From Methylobacterium nodulans ORS 2060 (GTDB taxonomy: Bacteria > Pseudomonadota > Alphaproteobacteria > Rhizobiales > Beijerinckiaceae): a stretch of 64,000 nucleotides of DNA. Location of the stretch: assembly GCF_000022085.1 (NCBI RefSeq), contig NC_011892.1, positions 1 through 64,000 on the forward strand. Reading direction: 5' to 3'. How positions within the stretch are numbered: position 1 is the first letter of the stretch; the number at the start of each line of letters is the position of its first letter. A program made the translations under genes and the position numbers. This document shows, in pieces, positions 45,584 to 56,678 of this stretch. The notes under the pieces were generated by a model. The model saw only the letters and a program-made list of their open reading frames with translations, was not told where the DNA came from and made no database searches.

Positions 45584-47065
45584 CTATATGCCGCCCATGC
45601 AGAGATACTTGATCTCCAGATAGTCCTCGATGCCGTAATGCGAGCCCTCGCGGCCGAGCCCGCTCTCCTTGACGCCCCCGAACGGCGCCACCTCGGTCGA
45701 GATGATCCCCTCGTTGATGCCCACAATGCCGTATTCGAGCGCCTCGGCCACCCGCCACACCCGGCCGATGTCGCGGCCGTAGAAGTACGAGGCCAGCCCG
45801 AACTCGGTGTCGTTCGCCAGTGCCACCGCCTCCTCCTCGGTGCGGAACCGGAACAGCGGCGCCACCGGCCCGAACGTCTCCTCCCGGAAGATCTTCATCG
45901 CGGGGGTCGTCCCGCTCAGCACCGTCGGCTCGTAGAAGCTGCCGCCCAGCGCGTGGCGCCGCCCGCCCGTGAGGAGCCGCGCCCCTTTGTCGAGGGCGTC
46001 CCTGATGTGCTCCTCGACCTTCACCACCGCCTGGGCGTCGATCAGCGGCCCGATCACCGTGCCGGCCGCAAAGCCGTCGCCCACCCGCATGGCCTGCACG
46101 GCGCTCGCCAGGCGCTCCGCGAAGGCATCGTAGATGCCGTCCTGCACCAGGATGCGGTTGGCGCACACGCAGGTCTGGCCGGCGTTGCGGTACTTCGAGG
46201 CGATCGCGCCCTTCACCGCGAGATCGAGGTCCGCATCGTCGAAGACGATGAACGGCGCATTCCCGCCCAGCTCCATCGAGGTCTTCTTGATGGTCTTGGC
46301 GCACTGCGCAAGCAGTTCGCGGCCGATCTCGGTCGAGCCGGTGAAGGAGAGCTTGCGCACGATCGGGCTGGCGGTCATCGCCCCGCCGATCGCCTGGGCC
46401 GAGCCGGTCAGGCAGGAGAGCACCCCCGGGGGGATCCCGGCCTGCTGCGCCAGCGCGCACAGCGCCAGCGCCGAGAACGGCGTCTGGCTTGCGGGCTTGA
46501 GCACCATGGTGCAGCCGGCGGCCAGCGCCGGTCCGGCCTTGCGGGTGATCATGGCGGCCGGGAAGTTCCAGGGCGTGATCGCCGCGCAGACGCCGATCGG
46601 CTGCTTGAGCACGACGATCCGCTTGTCCGGCCCGTGGGCCGGGATGACGTCGCCGTAGACGCGCTTGGCCTCCTCGGCGAACCACTCGATGAAGGCGGCC
46701 GCGTAGGCGATCTCGCCGCGGCTCTCGGGCAGCGGCTTGCCCTGCTCGGCGGTCATGATGGCGGCGAGATCGTCCTGGTTCTCCAGGATCAGGCTGAACC
46801 AGCGGCGCAGGATCGCGGCGCGCTCCTTGGCGGTGCGCCCCCGCCAGTCGGGCAGCGCCGCCTGGGCTGCGGCGATGGCGCGCTCCGTTTCGGCGGCGCC
46901 CATCCTGGGCACCGTTCCGAGGACCTGGCCCGTGGCCGGGTTGTCGACCGCGATGGTCTCGCCGCTGTCGGCATCCACGAAGGCCCCGTCGATATAGGCC
47001 TGGGTTCGGAGCAGATCGGGCCGCTTGAGGGAGAGCAAGCGATCCTCAACGGTCATCGTGGTCAT
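45584..47065 (-). CDS. NAD(P)-dependent aldehyde dehydrogenase (succinate-semialdehyde type)
   Basis: 493 residues; GGAGGCG precedes the ATG at 47065. Classic ALDH motifs: ITPWNFPAAMITRKAGPALAAGC (163-185), FTGSTEIGR (241-249), catalytic base E265 in MELGGNAPFIVF and nucleophile C299 in NAGQTCVCANRI, plus SGLGREGS near the end. The sequence is closest in pattern to GabD-type succinate/glutarate-semialdehyde dehydrogenases. It lies downstream of a ThDP enzyme on the same strand, so it may oxidise the aldehyde released by that enzyme. Confidence 0.9.
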   Translation of the reverse strand: MTTMTVEDRLLSLKRPDLLRTQAYIDGAFVDADSGETIAVDNPATGQVLGTVPRMGAAETERAIAAAQAALPDWRGRTAKERAAILRRWFSLILENQDDLAAIMTAEQGKPLPESRGEIAYAAAFIEWFAEEAKRVYGDVIPAHGPDKRIVVLKQPIGVCAAITPWNFPAAMITRKAGPALAAGCTMVLKPASQTPFSALALCALAQQAGIPPGVLSCLTGSAQAIGGAMTASPIVRKLSFTGSTEIGRELLAQCAKTIKKTSMELGGNAPFIVFDDADLDLAVKGAIASKYRNAGQTCVCANRILVQDGIYDAFAERLASAVQAMRVGDGFAAGTVIGPLIDAQAVVKVEEHIRDALDKGARLLTGGRRHALGGSFYEPTVLSGTTPAMKIFREETFGPVAPLFRFRTEEEAVALANDTEFGLASYFYGRDIGRVWRVAEALEYGIVGINEGIISTEVAPFGGVKESGLGREGSHYGIEDYLEIKYLCMGGI

Positions 47066-47213
47066 GGGCGCCTCCAAGAGTGTCGCGTCGCGCAAGTCCG
47101 AAGGGCAGCAGGTTCGAGCGGTATTCCTTCACGTCGGAACGGATCGCCACTCTAAACCTTTGATTGCTGCATCGTCTGCGACGAACCGGGATTCACTTCG
47201 TCGGAAAATGGCT

Positions 47214-48872
<1,659 letters not shown>

Positions 48873-48970
48873 GAGAATTTCCTCCCTTTCCTGCCGAGGG
48901 CGATGAGGCGATCGCTTGCGCAGCCCTGACGGCGTCGAGCCTGCTCGTCGGATCGCTTGGCCCTTCTGTC

Positions 48971-50278
48971 TCAGGCGTTTCGGATGACCAGTTTCAGCGA
49001 CCAGGCCAGCAATGTCGAGGCGAACAGGATGGCGGCCATGCCAAGCATGCCGGCGTCGAACGATCCCGTCGCATCCTTGAGGAAGCCAACCAGATAGGGG
49101 CCGACGAAGCCGCCGAACGCACCCACCGAGTTGATGAAGGCCAGCCCTCCGGCGGCGGCCGCCCCGGTCAGGAAACCTTGCGGGATCGTGTAGAACACGG
49201 TGCGGGCGGAGATGGTGCCGATCAGCGCGAGCGTCAGACAGGCGACGGCTGGGATGAGCGACGAGAACACGACCGAGAGGGCGAGGCCAAGGGCGCCGCA
49301 TATCAGCGCGGTCATAAGGTTGTAGATCTTGCGCCCGGCGGCATCGACGAGCCGCGCCCAGGCCAGCATGCCGATCGTTGCGAACAGGTAGGGGATCGCC
49401 GTGACCCAGCCGATCTGCATCGTGCTCAGGCCGTGGTTCTTGAGGATCAGCGGCAGCCAGATGCCGATGCCGTAGGAGCCGATGGTGAACGCGAAGGTGA
49501 TCCCAGTGAGCATGAGGACTCGGATGTCCTTCATGGCGGCCCACAGATCCTTCTTCGGCTTCTCATGCTTGTCGGCGGCGAGTTCGGCGATCAGCGCAGC
49601 CCGCTCGCCCTCGGTGAGCCAGGTCGCGTCCTTGGGCGTGTCGGCGAGGAGCCACAGGCAGGCAAGACCGAGCAGGCAGGCCGGGAGGCCTTCGATCAGG
49701 AACATCCACTGCCATCCTCCAAGCCCTAGGATGCCGTCCATGCCGAGGAGGGCCGCCGAGATCGGGCTGCCGAGGAGCGACGACAGGGGCGTCGAGGCCA
49801 TGAACAGCGCCAACACCTGCGTGCGGTACCGGGCCGGGAACCAGATCGAGATGTACCAGATGACGCCCGGGAAGAAGCCGGCCTCGAATACGCCAAGCAG
49901 GAACCGAATGACGTAGAAGCTCATCGGCCCGACCGCGAAGGCCGTCGCCGCCGCAGCGAGCCCCCAGGTGATCATGATCCGGGCGAGCCAGAGCCGCGCG
50001 CCGAAGCGGTACATGGCGATGTTGCTCGGCACTTCGAGCAGGCAGTAGCTGAAGAAGAGGATACCCGCGCCCCAGCCGAACTGCGCAGCCGTGAGTCCGA
50101 TCGCCTGGTTCATCTGCAGGGCGGCGAACCCGACGCTGGTCCGGTCGAGATAGTTGAACAGGTAGGCGAGGCCCAGGATCGGAACCAGGCGCCAAGTATT
50201 CTTGCGAATGGCGCTCGCCAGCTGACGCTCATGCGTCTCCGGCAGAATGCCTCCGTCGGCCGCCGCAGCGACGATCAT
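48971..50278 (-). CDS. MFS transporter, anion:cation symporter family
   Basis: 435 residues with 12 membrane helices. The start at 50278 follows GGGAGGATACG. Signatures of the ACS family (tartrate/phthalate/galactonate permeases): YLFNYLDRTSVGFAALQMNQAIGLTAAQFGWGAGILFFSYCLLEVPSNIAMYRFGAR, FLLGVFEAGFFPGVIWYISIWFP and WQWMFLIEGLPA. It imports an organic acid with H+ or Na+. Divergent from a LysR regulator, with a dyad in between, and upstream of the ThDP and ALDH genes. Confidence 0.92.
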   Translation of the reverse strand: MIVAAAADGGILPETHERQLASAIRKNTWRLVPILGLAYLFNYLDRTSVGFAALQMNQAIGLTAAQFGWGAGILFFSYCLLEVPSNIAMYRFGARLWLARIMITWGLAAAATAFAVGPMSFYVIRFLLGVFEAGFFPGVIWYISIWFPARYRTQVLALFMASTPLSSLLGSPISAALLGMDGILGLGGWQWMFLIEGLPACLLGLACLWLLADTPKDATWLTEGERAALIAELAADKHEKPKKDLWAAMKDIRVLMLTGITFAFTIGSYGIGIWLPLILKNHGLSTMQIGWVTAIPYLFATIGMLAWARLVDAAGRKIYNLMTALICGALGLALSVVFSSLIPAVACLTLALIGTISARTVFYTIPQGFLTGAAAAGGLAFINSVGAFGGFVGPYLVGFLKDATGSFDAGMLGMAAILFASTLLAWSLKLVIRNA

Positions 50279-50398
50279 CGTATCCTCCCTCAACAGACTG
50301 CCAGCATTCGGGCTTGGGCCGACTTGCTTCGCGCCGAGCCTTTGGGCGTGCCGGACGCTTGGATTGGCAGCCTGTTCTGTGTCATGCAGACCGGGCCG

Positions 50399-50423
50399 GG
50401 GTCCAATCGCTAATTTTCAGCGA
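50399..50423 (+). promoter_or_regulatory. LysR-type operator upstream of lysR/MFS
   Basis: TCGCT-AATTTTC-AGCGA (50407-50423) is a dyad of the LysR type, 20 bp before the lysR start. The surrounding 23 bp (50399-50421, GGGTCCAATCGCTAATTTTC and on) recur exactly at 56338-56360 upstream of the SLC13 carrier gene, which suggests one regulator for both units. Confidence 0.65.
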
Positions 50424-50443
50424 ACAATAACCGGGAGGAATTC

Positions 50444-51400
50444 ATGGACCTGCGCGATCTGGCGTATTTCGAGGTGATCGCGGATCTGGGTCATCTCGGA
50501 CGGGCGGCCGAGCGCCTCGGCCGGACGCAGCCGGCCCTGACGAAGTGCATCCAGCGCCTGGAGGCGTCCGTCGGGGCCGAGCTGTTCGCGCGCTCCAGCC
50601 GCGGCCTCGCGCTCACGCAGGTCGGCGAGGTGCTGCTCGCCCGGGCGCGGAGGATGCGGACCGCCATGGACGAGGCGCTCCGCGAGGTGAGCGATTTCGC
50701 GGCCGGGGCGGCCGGGCACGTCCGAATCGGGACCGGCGCCACGATGGCGGAGTACCTGCTGCCGCAGGTCTGCCGGGCCCTGATCGCCGCGGCGCCTGCC
50801 GTCACGGTCGAGCTGCAGATCGGGATGAGCGGCGTACTGCGGACGGCCCTGCGCGACAATCAGCTCGATCTCATCATCGGGCCCGTCCTGGCGAGCGACC
50901 ACGACGAGTTCGCGCACGTGACCTTCGGGACCGACGACGTGGTGGTGGTGGCCGCCCGGGGCCATCCCCTGTGCGGCCGACCCTTGAGCATCGAGGATCT
51001 GGTGAAGTGGAAGTGGGTGCTGCCCGCGAAGAGCGTCGCCATGCGCCAGTGGCTGGACACGGTCTTCCAGGCCCACGGCCTGCCCGGACCGGCGGTCCAG
51101 ATCGAGACGAACTCGATCACGATGCTGCCCCGGCTGATCGGCGAGACCGACCTCCTGAGCTTCACCTCGACGCGCAACCTGCTGCCGGACCGGCTCGGCG
51201 GCCGGCTGGAACGGCTCGGCCTGGACGCCACCACGATGCGCCGCCCGCTCGGCTGCGTGTACCGCCGCGAGGGCTATCTTTCGCCAGCGGCCCTGCGCGT
51301 GGTGACGCTGCTTCAGACGCAAGGGAGCATGCTGCTCTCGCCCGATCCGAGCCCTTCCTCGGCCCGGGCCGCGGCTCAGGACGGCAGGGTGACGGCGTAG
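50444..51400 (+). CDS. LysR-family transcription regulator
   Basis: 318 residues; GGGAGGAATTC precedes the ATG. The winged HTH (1-60: DLAYFEVIADLGHLGRAAERLGRTQPALTKCIQRLEASVGAELFARSSRGLALTQVGE) is followed by a type 2 periplasmic-binding-like effector domain (about 92-290). Divergent from the MFS-ThDP-ALDH unit; its 3' end overlaps the convergent amidohydrolase gene by 25 bp. It likely responds to a carboxylate from these pathways and may also control the SLC13-CoA-transferase unit through the repeated motif. Confidence 0.93.
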   Translation: MDLRDLAYFEVIADLGHLGRAAERLGRTQPALTKCIQRLEASVGAELFARSSRGLALTQVGEVLLARARRMRTAMDEALREVSDFAAGAAGHVRIGTGATMAEYLLPQVCRALIAAAPAVTVELQIGMSGVLRTALRDNQLDLIIGPVLASDHDEFAHVTFGTDDVVVVAARGHPLCGRPLSIEDLVKWKWVLPAKSVAMRQWLDTVFQAHGLPGPAVQIETNSITMLPRLIGETDLLSFTSTRNLLPDRLGGRLERLGLDATTMRRPLGCVYRREGYLSPAALRVVTLLQTQGSMLLSPDPSPSSARAAAQDGRVTA

Positions 51401-52419
51401 ACGCGGGTGGCCGTCCCGCTGAACAAAGCCATGCGCTCGTCGCTGCTGGCCCCCGCCGTCAGGCGCTTGAAGGCGTTCCAGACAGTGCCGTAGCCGTAGG
51501 AGCCTTTGTCGACCGGGAAGTTGCTCTCGAACATGCAACGCGTCGCGCCGAAGGCTTCGATGCAGGTCTCAATGTAGGGGCGCCACGTCTCGGCGAGGTG
51601 CTGAGACGTCGGCGGCATCCGGCCCGTCTCAAAGCCGAAGCCGTTCATGCGCATGCCGAGGCCGCCGAGCTTCACGGAGACGTTCGGACACTGGGCGAGT
51701 GCGCGGATCGACCGTGACCACGCCGCGAAGATCTCCTGCCGCCGCCCCGCATAGGCGCCGATGCCGAGGATGCCGCCGCAATGATCGAGTACGATCGTCG
51801 TGTCGGGAAAGGTTCTTGCCAGATCGGTCAGCTCGTCGAGCTGAGGATGGAAGAGCCACGCGTCGAAGCTGAGACCGAGCGGCGCGAGCCGGGCGAAGCC
51901 GGCCCGGAAGGCCGTATCCGACAGCAAACCCGGAGGCCCCGCACTCAGCGGGTTCATCAGGGTCGCATCGGTGTCCCAGACCGTGATGTGGCGGATGCCG
52001 CGGAAGCGCCCGTTCCCCGCGCGGAGATGAGCTTCCAGGACCTCCGCGACGGCGTCCCCGAGCCGAAGGTCGGCATGCCCGACGATGCCCGCGCACAGGC
52101 GCACTGGGCCGTACTGCCCGCTCGCCGCCATGGCAGCGACGCCATTGGCGAACTCGGTTTCCCCAACCACGCGCATCGGGCCCGAGTCATCGGCTCGATA
52201 CATCGCTTGCGCCTGCATGAAGACGCTCGCCTGAACGGCGTGCCCACTCCCGCCGATGTCAGCGAGGTATTCGTCGAAGAGGTAGCGCCAGCCGGGCCGG
52301 TCCCACAGATGGTGGTGCGCGTCGATGATCGGCAGCTCGGGCTCCAGCGGCTCCTCATGGCCTGTGGCCAGCCAGTCCGGGCGGACAGGCAGGTAGTTGG
52401 CGGATCTTCGCTCAATCAT
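51376..52419 (-). CDS. Amidohydrolase 2 family hydrolase (347 aa)
   Basis: PF04909-type TIM-barrel hydrolase: IDAHHHLWDRPGWRYLF near residue 32, RLCAGIVGHADLRLGD, FRGIRHITVWD, SFDAWLFHPQL, TIVLDHCGG, VKLGGLGMRMNGF and MFESNFPVDKGSYGYGTVWNAFKR near the C-terminus, giving metal-site His and Asp residues. Relatives hydrolyse lactones (such as L-rhamnono-, L-fucono- or pyrone dicarboxylic lactones) or decarboxylate. Last gene of the SLC13-CoA-transferase-lyase unit, so it probably handles a lactone form of the substrate. Confidence 0.9.
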   Translation of the reverse strand: MIERRSANYLPVRPDWLATGHEEPLEPELPIIDAHHHLWDRPGWRYLFDEYLADIGGSGHAVQASVFMQAQAMYRADDSGPMRVVGETEFANGVAAMAASGQYGPVRLCAGIVGHADLRLGDAVAEVLEAHLRAGNGRFRGIRHITVWDTDATLMNPLSAGPPGLLSDTAFRAGFARLAPLGLSFDAWLFHPQLDELTDLARTFPDTTIVLDHCGGILGIGAYAGRRQEIFAAWSRSIRALAQCPNVSVKLGGLGMRMNGFGFETGRMPPTSQHLAETWRPYIETCIEAFGATRCMFESNFPVDKGSYGYGTVWNAFKRLTAGASSDERMALFSGTATRVYAVTLPS

Positions 52420-52463
52420 CGGAGCCCTCTGCGCCTCTCGCCAGCTGGGGCGGCACTCACGGA

Positions 52464-53297
52464 TCAGCCGGGAAAATCCCGCGGCGCCGGGCCTGTGTAG
52501 CTGTAGGGCACGCTCGGCGGCATCGGCCCCTTGATGCGCCCGCCCTGTCGGGTCTGCTCCCAGGCATGGGCCAGGATGCCGACCGAGCGCGACAGGATGA
52601 ACAGGCCGCGACCGAGCGGCGGTGAGAAGCCCAGCTCCGCGTAGATCACCGCGGTCGCGCCGTCGATGTTCATCGGAATGGGGCGGCCCTTGCGGCGCTG
52701 AAGCAACGCCTCGACGGTGCGGCCGATCTCGGCGAACCGCCCGCTCACCACGCCCCTCTCCCGGGCCGCCTCCACCAGCCCCAGCAGCCGCGGAGCCCGC
52801 GGATCGACCGGGTGGAAGCGATGGCCGAACCCGGACACGATCTTCCCATGGGCCGCCATAAACGCATCGACGCCGGCCTCGACCGCCTGCTCCAACGGTA
52901 AACCGGCGTCGAGATGCCGCGCGATATCGGCGTAGAGCTCCATGCACTGCTCGCCAGCCCCGCCGTGGACGTCGTCCAGCACGTTGATCGCCGAGGCCAT
53001 CGCGCCATTGAGCGGCAGGCCGCAGGTCACGGCCATCCGGCTGATCGCGATCGAGGGCGCCTGCGGGCCGTGATCGACCGCCGCGACGAGCGCCGCTTCG
53101 AGCAGAGCGCTTTCGTTGAGCGACGGCAGACTGCCGCGCAGCATCAGCCAGATCATCTGCGGAAAGCTGACCGCCCCGATCAGCTGCTCGATCGGGTAGC
53201 CGCGGAACCGGATCACGCCCGGCTTCATGTCGATGATCTCGGTCGACCACCAGGTTCTCGCCGCGTCCAGAAGGGCGGCCGGATCCTTGTCAGCCAT
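52464..53297 (-). CDS. Citryl-CoA lyase-like citrate synthase-family protein
   Basis: 277 residues, shorter than true citrate synthases (about 430), with only the core. Visible catalytic-type residues: H76 (DHGP), H111 (HGGAGE), the GFGHRFHPVDPRA box (157-169) and D212 (NIDGATAVIYAELGFSP). The family cleaves citryl-CoA or related 3-hydroxy-3-carboxyacyl-CoA esters to acetyl-CoA plus an oxo acid. It sits 25 bp after a CaiB/BaiF CoA-transferase gene, which would supply the CoA ester, making an activation-cleavage pair. Confidence 0.88.
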   Translation of the reverse strand: MADKDPAALLDAARTWWSTEIIDMKPGVIRFRGYPIEQLIGAVSFPQMIWLMLRGSLPSLNESALLEAALVAAVDHGPQAPSIAISRMAVTCGLPLNGAMASAINVLDDVHGGAGEQCMELYADIARHLDAGLPLEQAVEAGVDAFMAAHGKIVSGFGHRFHPVDPRAPRLLGLVEAARERGVVSGRFAEIGRTVEALLQRRKGRPIPMNIDGATAVIYAELGFSPPLGRGLFILSRSVGILAHAWEQTRQGGRIKGPMPPSVPYSYTGPAPRDFPG

Positions 53298-53322
53298 CGT
53301 CGGTCTCCGTGTGGGGGCTGTC

Positions 53323-54600
53323 TCAGCTGCTCGACGTCTCGGCGCGCACCTTGATCTCGGGGAGCTTTGCCGAGGGTGCGACGGTCGGGCGGTTATCAGA
53401 GGTGATCGTTCCCTGCTCGCGCAGGGCCGCAATGTCGTTCGCGCCGTAGCCGAGTTCCGCGAGCCAGCGTTCGGTGTCCTGGCCGAGCCGCGGCGGGGGA
53501 GCGGGAACGGGATAGGCCTCATCGAGCAGGAAGCCCGGCCGGGTGACCCGCATCGGCTGAGCGTCTTTCACCGTCTCCGGCAGCGTCTCGACGAAGCGGC
53601 GTCCGACCACCTGCTCCTCGCGCAGGATCTCCGGCACGCCGAGCACGCAGCCCGCCGGGATGCCGCTGGCGTTGAACAGCGCCTCCCATTCCTTTGCTGG
53701 GCGGGCCTGCAGGGCCGTGTTCAGCTCCGCCGAGAGCACCGCCCGGTTGCGCTTGCGCGCTTGGCGCTCGGCGAAGCGCGGATCGGTCTTGAGGTCGGGC
53801 CGCCCGACGAGGTCGCAGAGGGCCTCATACTGCTTCTGCTCGTTGGCCGCGACGTTGAGAGGGCCGCTCGCGGTCTGGAAAGTGCCCGAAGGTGCGGCCG
53901 TGAAGTTCTCGTTGCCCATCGGTTGCGGATCGACGTTGGCGTTGAGGTGGTTCGACACCACCCAGCCCATCGCCGCGAGCGTCGCTTCGAGCAGCGACAC
54001 GTCGATGCGCCGGCCCCGCCCGGTGGTGCGCTGCTCAACGAGGGCGGACGAGATCGCGAAGGCGGCGGTGATGCCGGCGATCGTGTCGGAGATCGGGAAG
54101 CCGGTGCGCAGCGGTGCCGTCGCGGCGTCGCCGGTCACGCTCATAGCGCCCGACAGGCCCTGGACGATCTGGTCGTAGGCCGGGCGGCCCTGCCAGGGCC
54201 CGCTCTGGCCGAAGCCCGAGATGGCGCAGTAGACGAGCCGCGGGTTGCGTTCCGACAGCACGTCGTAGCCGAGCCCGAGCCGCTCCATCACCTTCGGCCG
54301 GAAGTTTTCCAGCACCACGTCGGCTTTCTCGACTAAGCGCAGGAAGATCTCCTTGCCAGCCTTCGCCTTGAAGTCGATGGCGACCGACTGCTTGCCGGCA
54401 TTCACCGCCACGAAGGAGAGGCCCATCAGGCGCTCGGCCATGGCCGGATCGGCCCCGAGCCGGCGGGCGAGATCGCCGCCTTTCGGGTTCTCGACCTTGA
54501 TGACCTCCGCGCCGAGGCGCGCGAGATGGTAGCCACAGAACGGGCCGGCGAGCACGTTGGATAAATCAAGGACGCGAACGCCCGCGAGGGGAAGAGTCAT
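53323..54600 (-). CDS. CaiB/BaiF-family CoA-transferase
   Basis: 425 residues, family length. PLAGVRVLDLSNVLAGPFCGYHLARLGAEVIKVENPKGGD at the N-terminus, the VAVNAGKQSVAIDFK and LENFRPKVMERLGLGYD motifs, and the catalytic Asp172 in GFPISDTIAGITAAFA. Class III transferases move CoA between carboxylates through an aspartyl-CoA anhydride. In context it probably activates a tricarboxylic or 2-hydroxy dicarboxylic acid for the lyase encoded next. It follows the SLC13 carrier gene by 55 bp. Confidence 0.93.
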   Translation of the reverse strand: MTLPLAGVRVLDLSNVLAGPFCGYHLARLGAEVIKVENPKGGDLARRLGADPAMAERLMGLSFVAVNAGKQSVAIDFKAKAGKEIFLRLVEKADVVLENFRPKVMERLGLGYDVLSERNPRLVYCAISGFGQSGPWQGRPAYDQIVQGLSGAMSVTGDAATAPLRTGFPISDTIAGITAAFAISSALVEQRTTGRGRRIDVSLLEATLAAMGWVVSNHLNANVDPQPMGNENFTAAPSGTFQTASGPLNVAANEQKQYEALCDLVGRPDLKTDPRFAERQARKRNRAVLSAELNTALQARPAKEWEALFNASGIPAGCVLGVPEILREEQVVGRRFVETLPETVKDAQPMRVTRPGFLLDEAYPVPAPPPRLGQDTERWLAELGYGANDIAALREQGTITSDNRPTVAPSAKLPEIKVRAETSSS

Positions 54601-54655
54601 GGCGGATGTCCAATCGACGGTGTGACAGTTGAGGCGGGCGCGGCTTATTCAAGCT

Positions 54656-56131
54656 TCAGTAAAGTCCGAGCCAACGCCAGTAGGTTGCTGCGCAGAGCGC
54701 GTAGACGAGGCAGGCGAGCGCGCAGATCACGATGCCGACTTTCGGAAAGTCGCTGACCCTCAGGCGCCCGGTTCCATGCACGATGATGCTGGGCAGCGTG
54801 TTGTAGAACATCAGCAGCGGGTAGCCGCCGATGATCATGCCGGCCGGCAGAGCGAGCGCCACCGCGTCGATCTGCGCCGTGCCGGCCATGCCTAAGATGA
54901 TCGGCAGCAGGGCCGTCGCCATCGCGGTCGTGCCGACGAAGACGACGTGCAGGTACTGGACGATGAACATCACCACGACGATGACCACAAGGGTGGAGGC
55001 GCCCCCAAGGCCGAGCCCGTGGAAGATCGCGTTCGCGAGCCACGCCGCCGCGCCGGTCTTCAGAAGAATGTCGCCGAGCGAGATGCCGCCACCGGCCACG
55101 AGCAGGACTTGCCAGGACACGCCCTTGTTGGCGTCCTCCCAGGTGATGACCCCGAAGCCGGGCAGGAACAGGAGGACGACGCCGGCGAGGCACACGACGG
55201 TGGTGTCGAACTGCGTGAAGGTCTGGGTCGCCCACAGCAGGGTGACGAGGCTGAACACCAGGAAGGTGCGCCACTCGGCGGCCGACATCCGGCCGAGCCC
55301 TGCCAAGTTCGTACGGATGGTGCCGTCGATGTCCGCCTGGGCCGGATCGACATCGACGGGGAAGACCTTCTGGATCAGTGCCCAGGTCGCGAAGGTCATG
55401 AGGAGCGCCGGCGGGAAGCCGTAGAGGAGCCACTCGGCGTAGGAGATCGTGTGGCCGCTCGCCTTGGCGACGAACTCCACGGTCACGGGGTTGGGGACGG
55501 TCGCGGTCAGGATGCCGGCCCCGATCGTGGCGTTCGTCATCGTGAGGGTGAGGAGCAGGTTCACCGCGAACGTGGAGCGGCCGGTGGCGCCGTAGAGTGC
55601 CAGGATGCTCAGGCACTCGGGCAGCAGGATCGCGGTCCGGGCCGTCGAGGAAGGGACCAGAAAGGCCAGCACGATGTTGACGAGGCAGACCCCGAGGGTG
55701 ATGCGCCTCGGCGCCGACCCGATCGCTGAGAGGATCAAGTAGGTGATGCGCTCGGCCAAGCGGGTCTTGACCATGGCGGTGGCGAGGATGAACGCGCCGA
55801 CGATCAAGTAGGCAGAGGAGGAGGAGAAGCCTTCTAGCGCGCCGCGCACGCTCGTGATGCCGGACAGGGCGGCGGCGGGTACGATGAGGAGGCTTGTGAC
55901 GGCGAGTGGGATCGCCTCCGTCAGATAGAGGGCGAAGATGCCTCCGAAGAGCGCCAAGGCCTTGTGGCCGGCGACTGAAAGACCGTCGGGTGTCGGAGCG
56001 AGCCAGATCGCGACCGCAGCGAGCAGCGCGATCGGAACGCCGATCCGTTTCAGAGCCGCATCGAGACCGTGTTGACTGCTCTGCTTGTCAGTGCGGACGG
56101 GCAATGCCGCCTGATGCCCGAGGCTGGACAT
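54656..56131 (-). CDS. SLC13/DASS-type anion transporter
   Basis: 491 residues with about 12 hydrophobic segments. Family marks: TEAIPLAVTSLLIVPAAALSGI, the SSTARTAILLPECLSI and TNATIGAGILTATVPNPVTVEFV substrate/Na+ motifs, and a second VLLVAGGGISLGDILLKTGAA...TALLPIILG half. DASS carriers import di- and tricarboxylates with Na+. First gene of the four-gene unit, so it is the likely uptake system. A LysR-type motif lies about 210 bp upstream. Confidence 0.9.
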   Translation of the reverse strand: MSSLGHQAALPVRTDKQSSQHGLDAALKRIGVPIALLAAVAIWLAPTPDGLSVAGHKALALFGGIFALYLTEAIPLAVTSLLIVPAAALSGITSVRGALEGFSSSSAYLIVGAFILATAMVKTRLAERITYLILSAIGSAPRRITLGVCLVNIVLAFLVPSSTARTAILLPECLSILALYGATGRSTFAVNLLLTLTMTNATIGAGILTATVPNPVTVEFVAKASGHTISYAEWLLYGFPPALLMTFATWALIQKVFPVDVDPAQADIDGTIRTNLAGLGRMSAAEWRTFLVFSLVTLLWATQTFTQFDTTVVCLAGVVLLFLPGFGVITWEDANKGVSWQVLLVAGGGISLGDILLKTGAAAWLANAIFHGLGLGGASTLVVIVVVMFIVQYLHVVFVGTTAMATALLPIILGMAGTAQIDAVALALPAGMIIGGYPLLMFYNTLPSIIVHGTGRLRVSDFPKVGIVICALACLVYALCAATYWRWLGLY

Positions 56132-56337
56132 CGTTCCTCCAAGGTGCGCGTTTCCTGGAACCTCGACGCAGCCATCATCGAGTCCTCTTGATGCAGGACT
56201 TCGATGGCAGAAATGCCACGCCGGGACTTCGTTGGTTTATCGGCTAAGCTTGTACAGATCGGAGGCGTGGGCCTGAGCACTTTCGTGCCTGCCCGGGGCC
56301 ATCTCGGTTATCGGATTCATGGGCCGTTCTGCGGCCC

Positions 56338-56360
56338 GGGTCCAATCGCTAATTTTCAGC
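56338..56360. promoter_or_regulatory. Second copy of the LysR-type motif
   Basis: 23 bases identical to 50399-50421; the right half-site has one change (AGCAA for AGCGA). It is followed by GATGACTGGCAGGAATGAGG, similar in layout to the ribosome site and start of lysR at 50430-50446, but no regulator gene follows. It may be the remains of a deleted lysR divergent from the SLC13 gene, with the operator kept. Confidence 0.6.
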
Positions 56361-56678
56361 AAGCGATGACTGGCAGGAATGAGGAGAAGCCGCGCTTGCA
56401 GGCGGCCACCGCGAACCTGAACGCGTGTCGAAGGACAAAGACCTGAAATCGCGTCAGGTGCGGATGTCCGGAGGTTGGGACCTCAATGGCAGCTTGTGGC
56501 GCATTCCGGAAGATTGCGCCGCATTCGGATCATGGCCTCTGCCTGCGCCCAGAAAAAGACGGTTTTTCAGACACTTAAACCTGTAAGGATTGCATGTCAG
56601 GAAATCAAAATAGCGCTCCTCGCATAGGTGCGGTGTATGGAGGGTGGCCCTCCCCAACGGGGGAGGGCCGAGGCCGCC
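56361..56678. other. No gene seen; mobile-element scraps
   Basis: 56492-56516 matches 1175-1198 in inverted orientation (GTGGCGCATTCC core). Otherwise nothing is supported. Confidence 0.35.
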
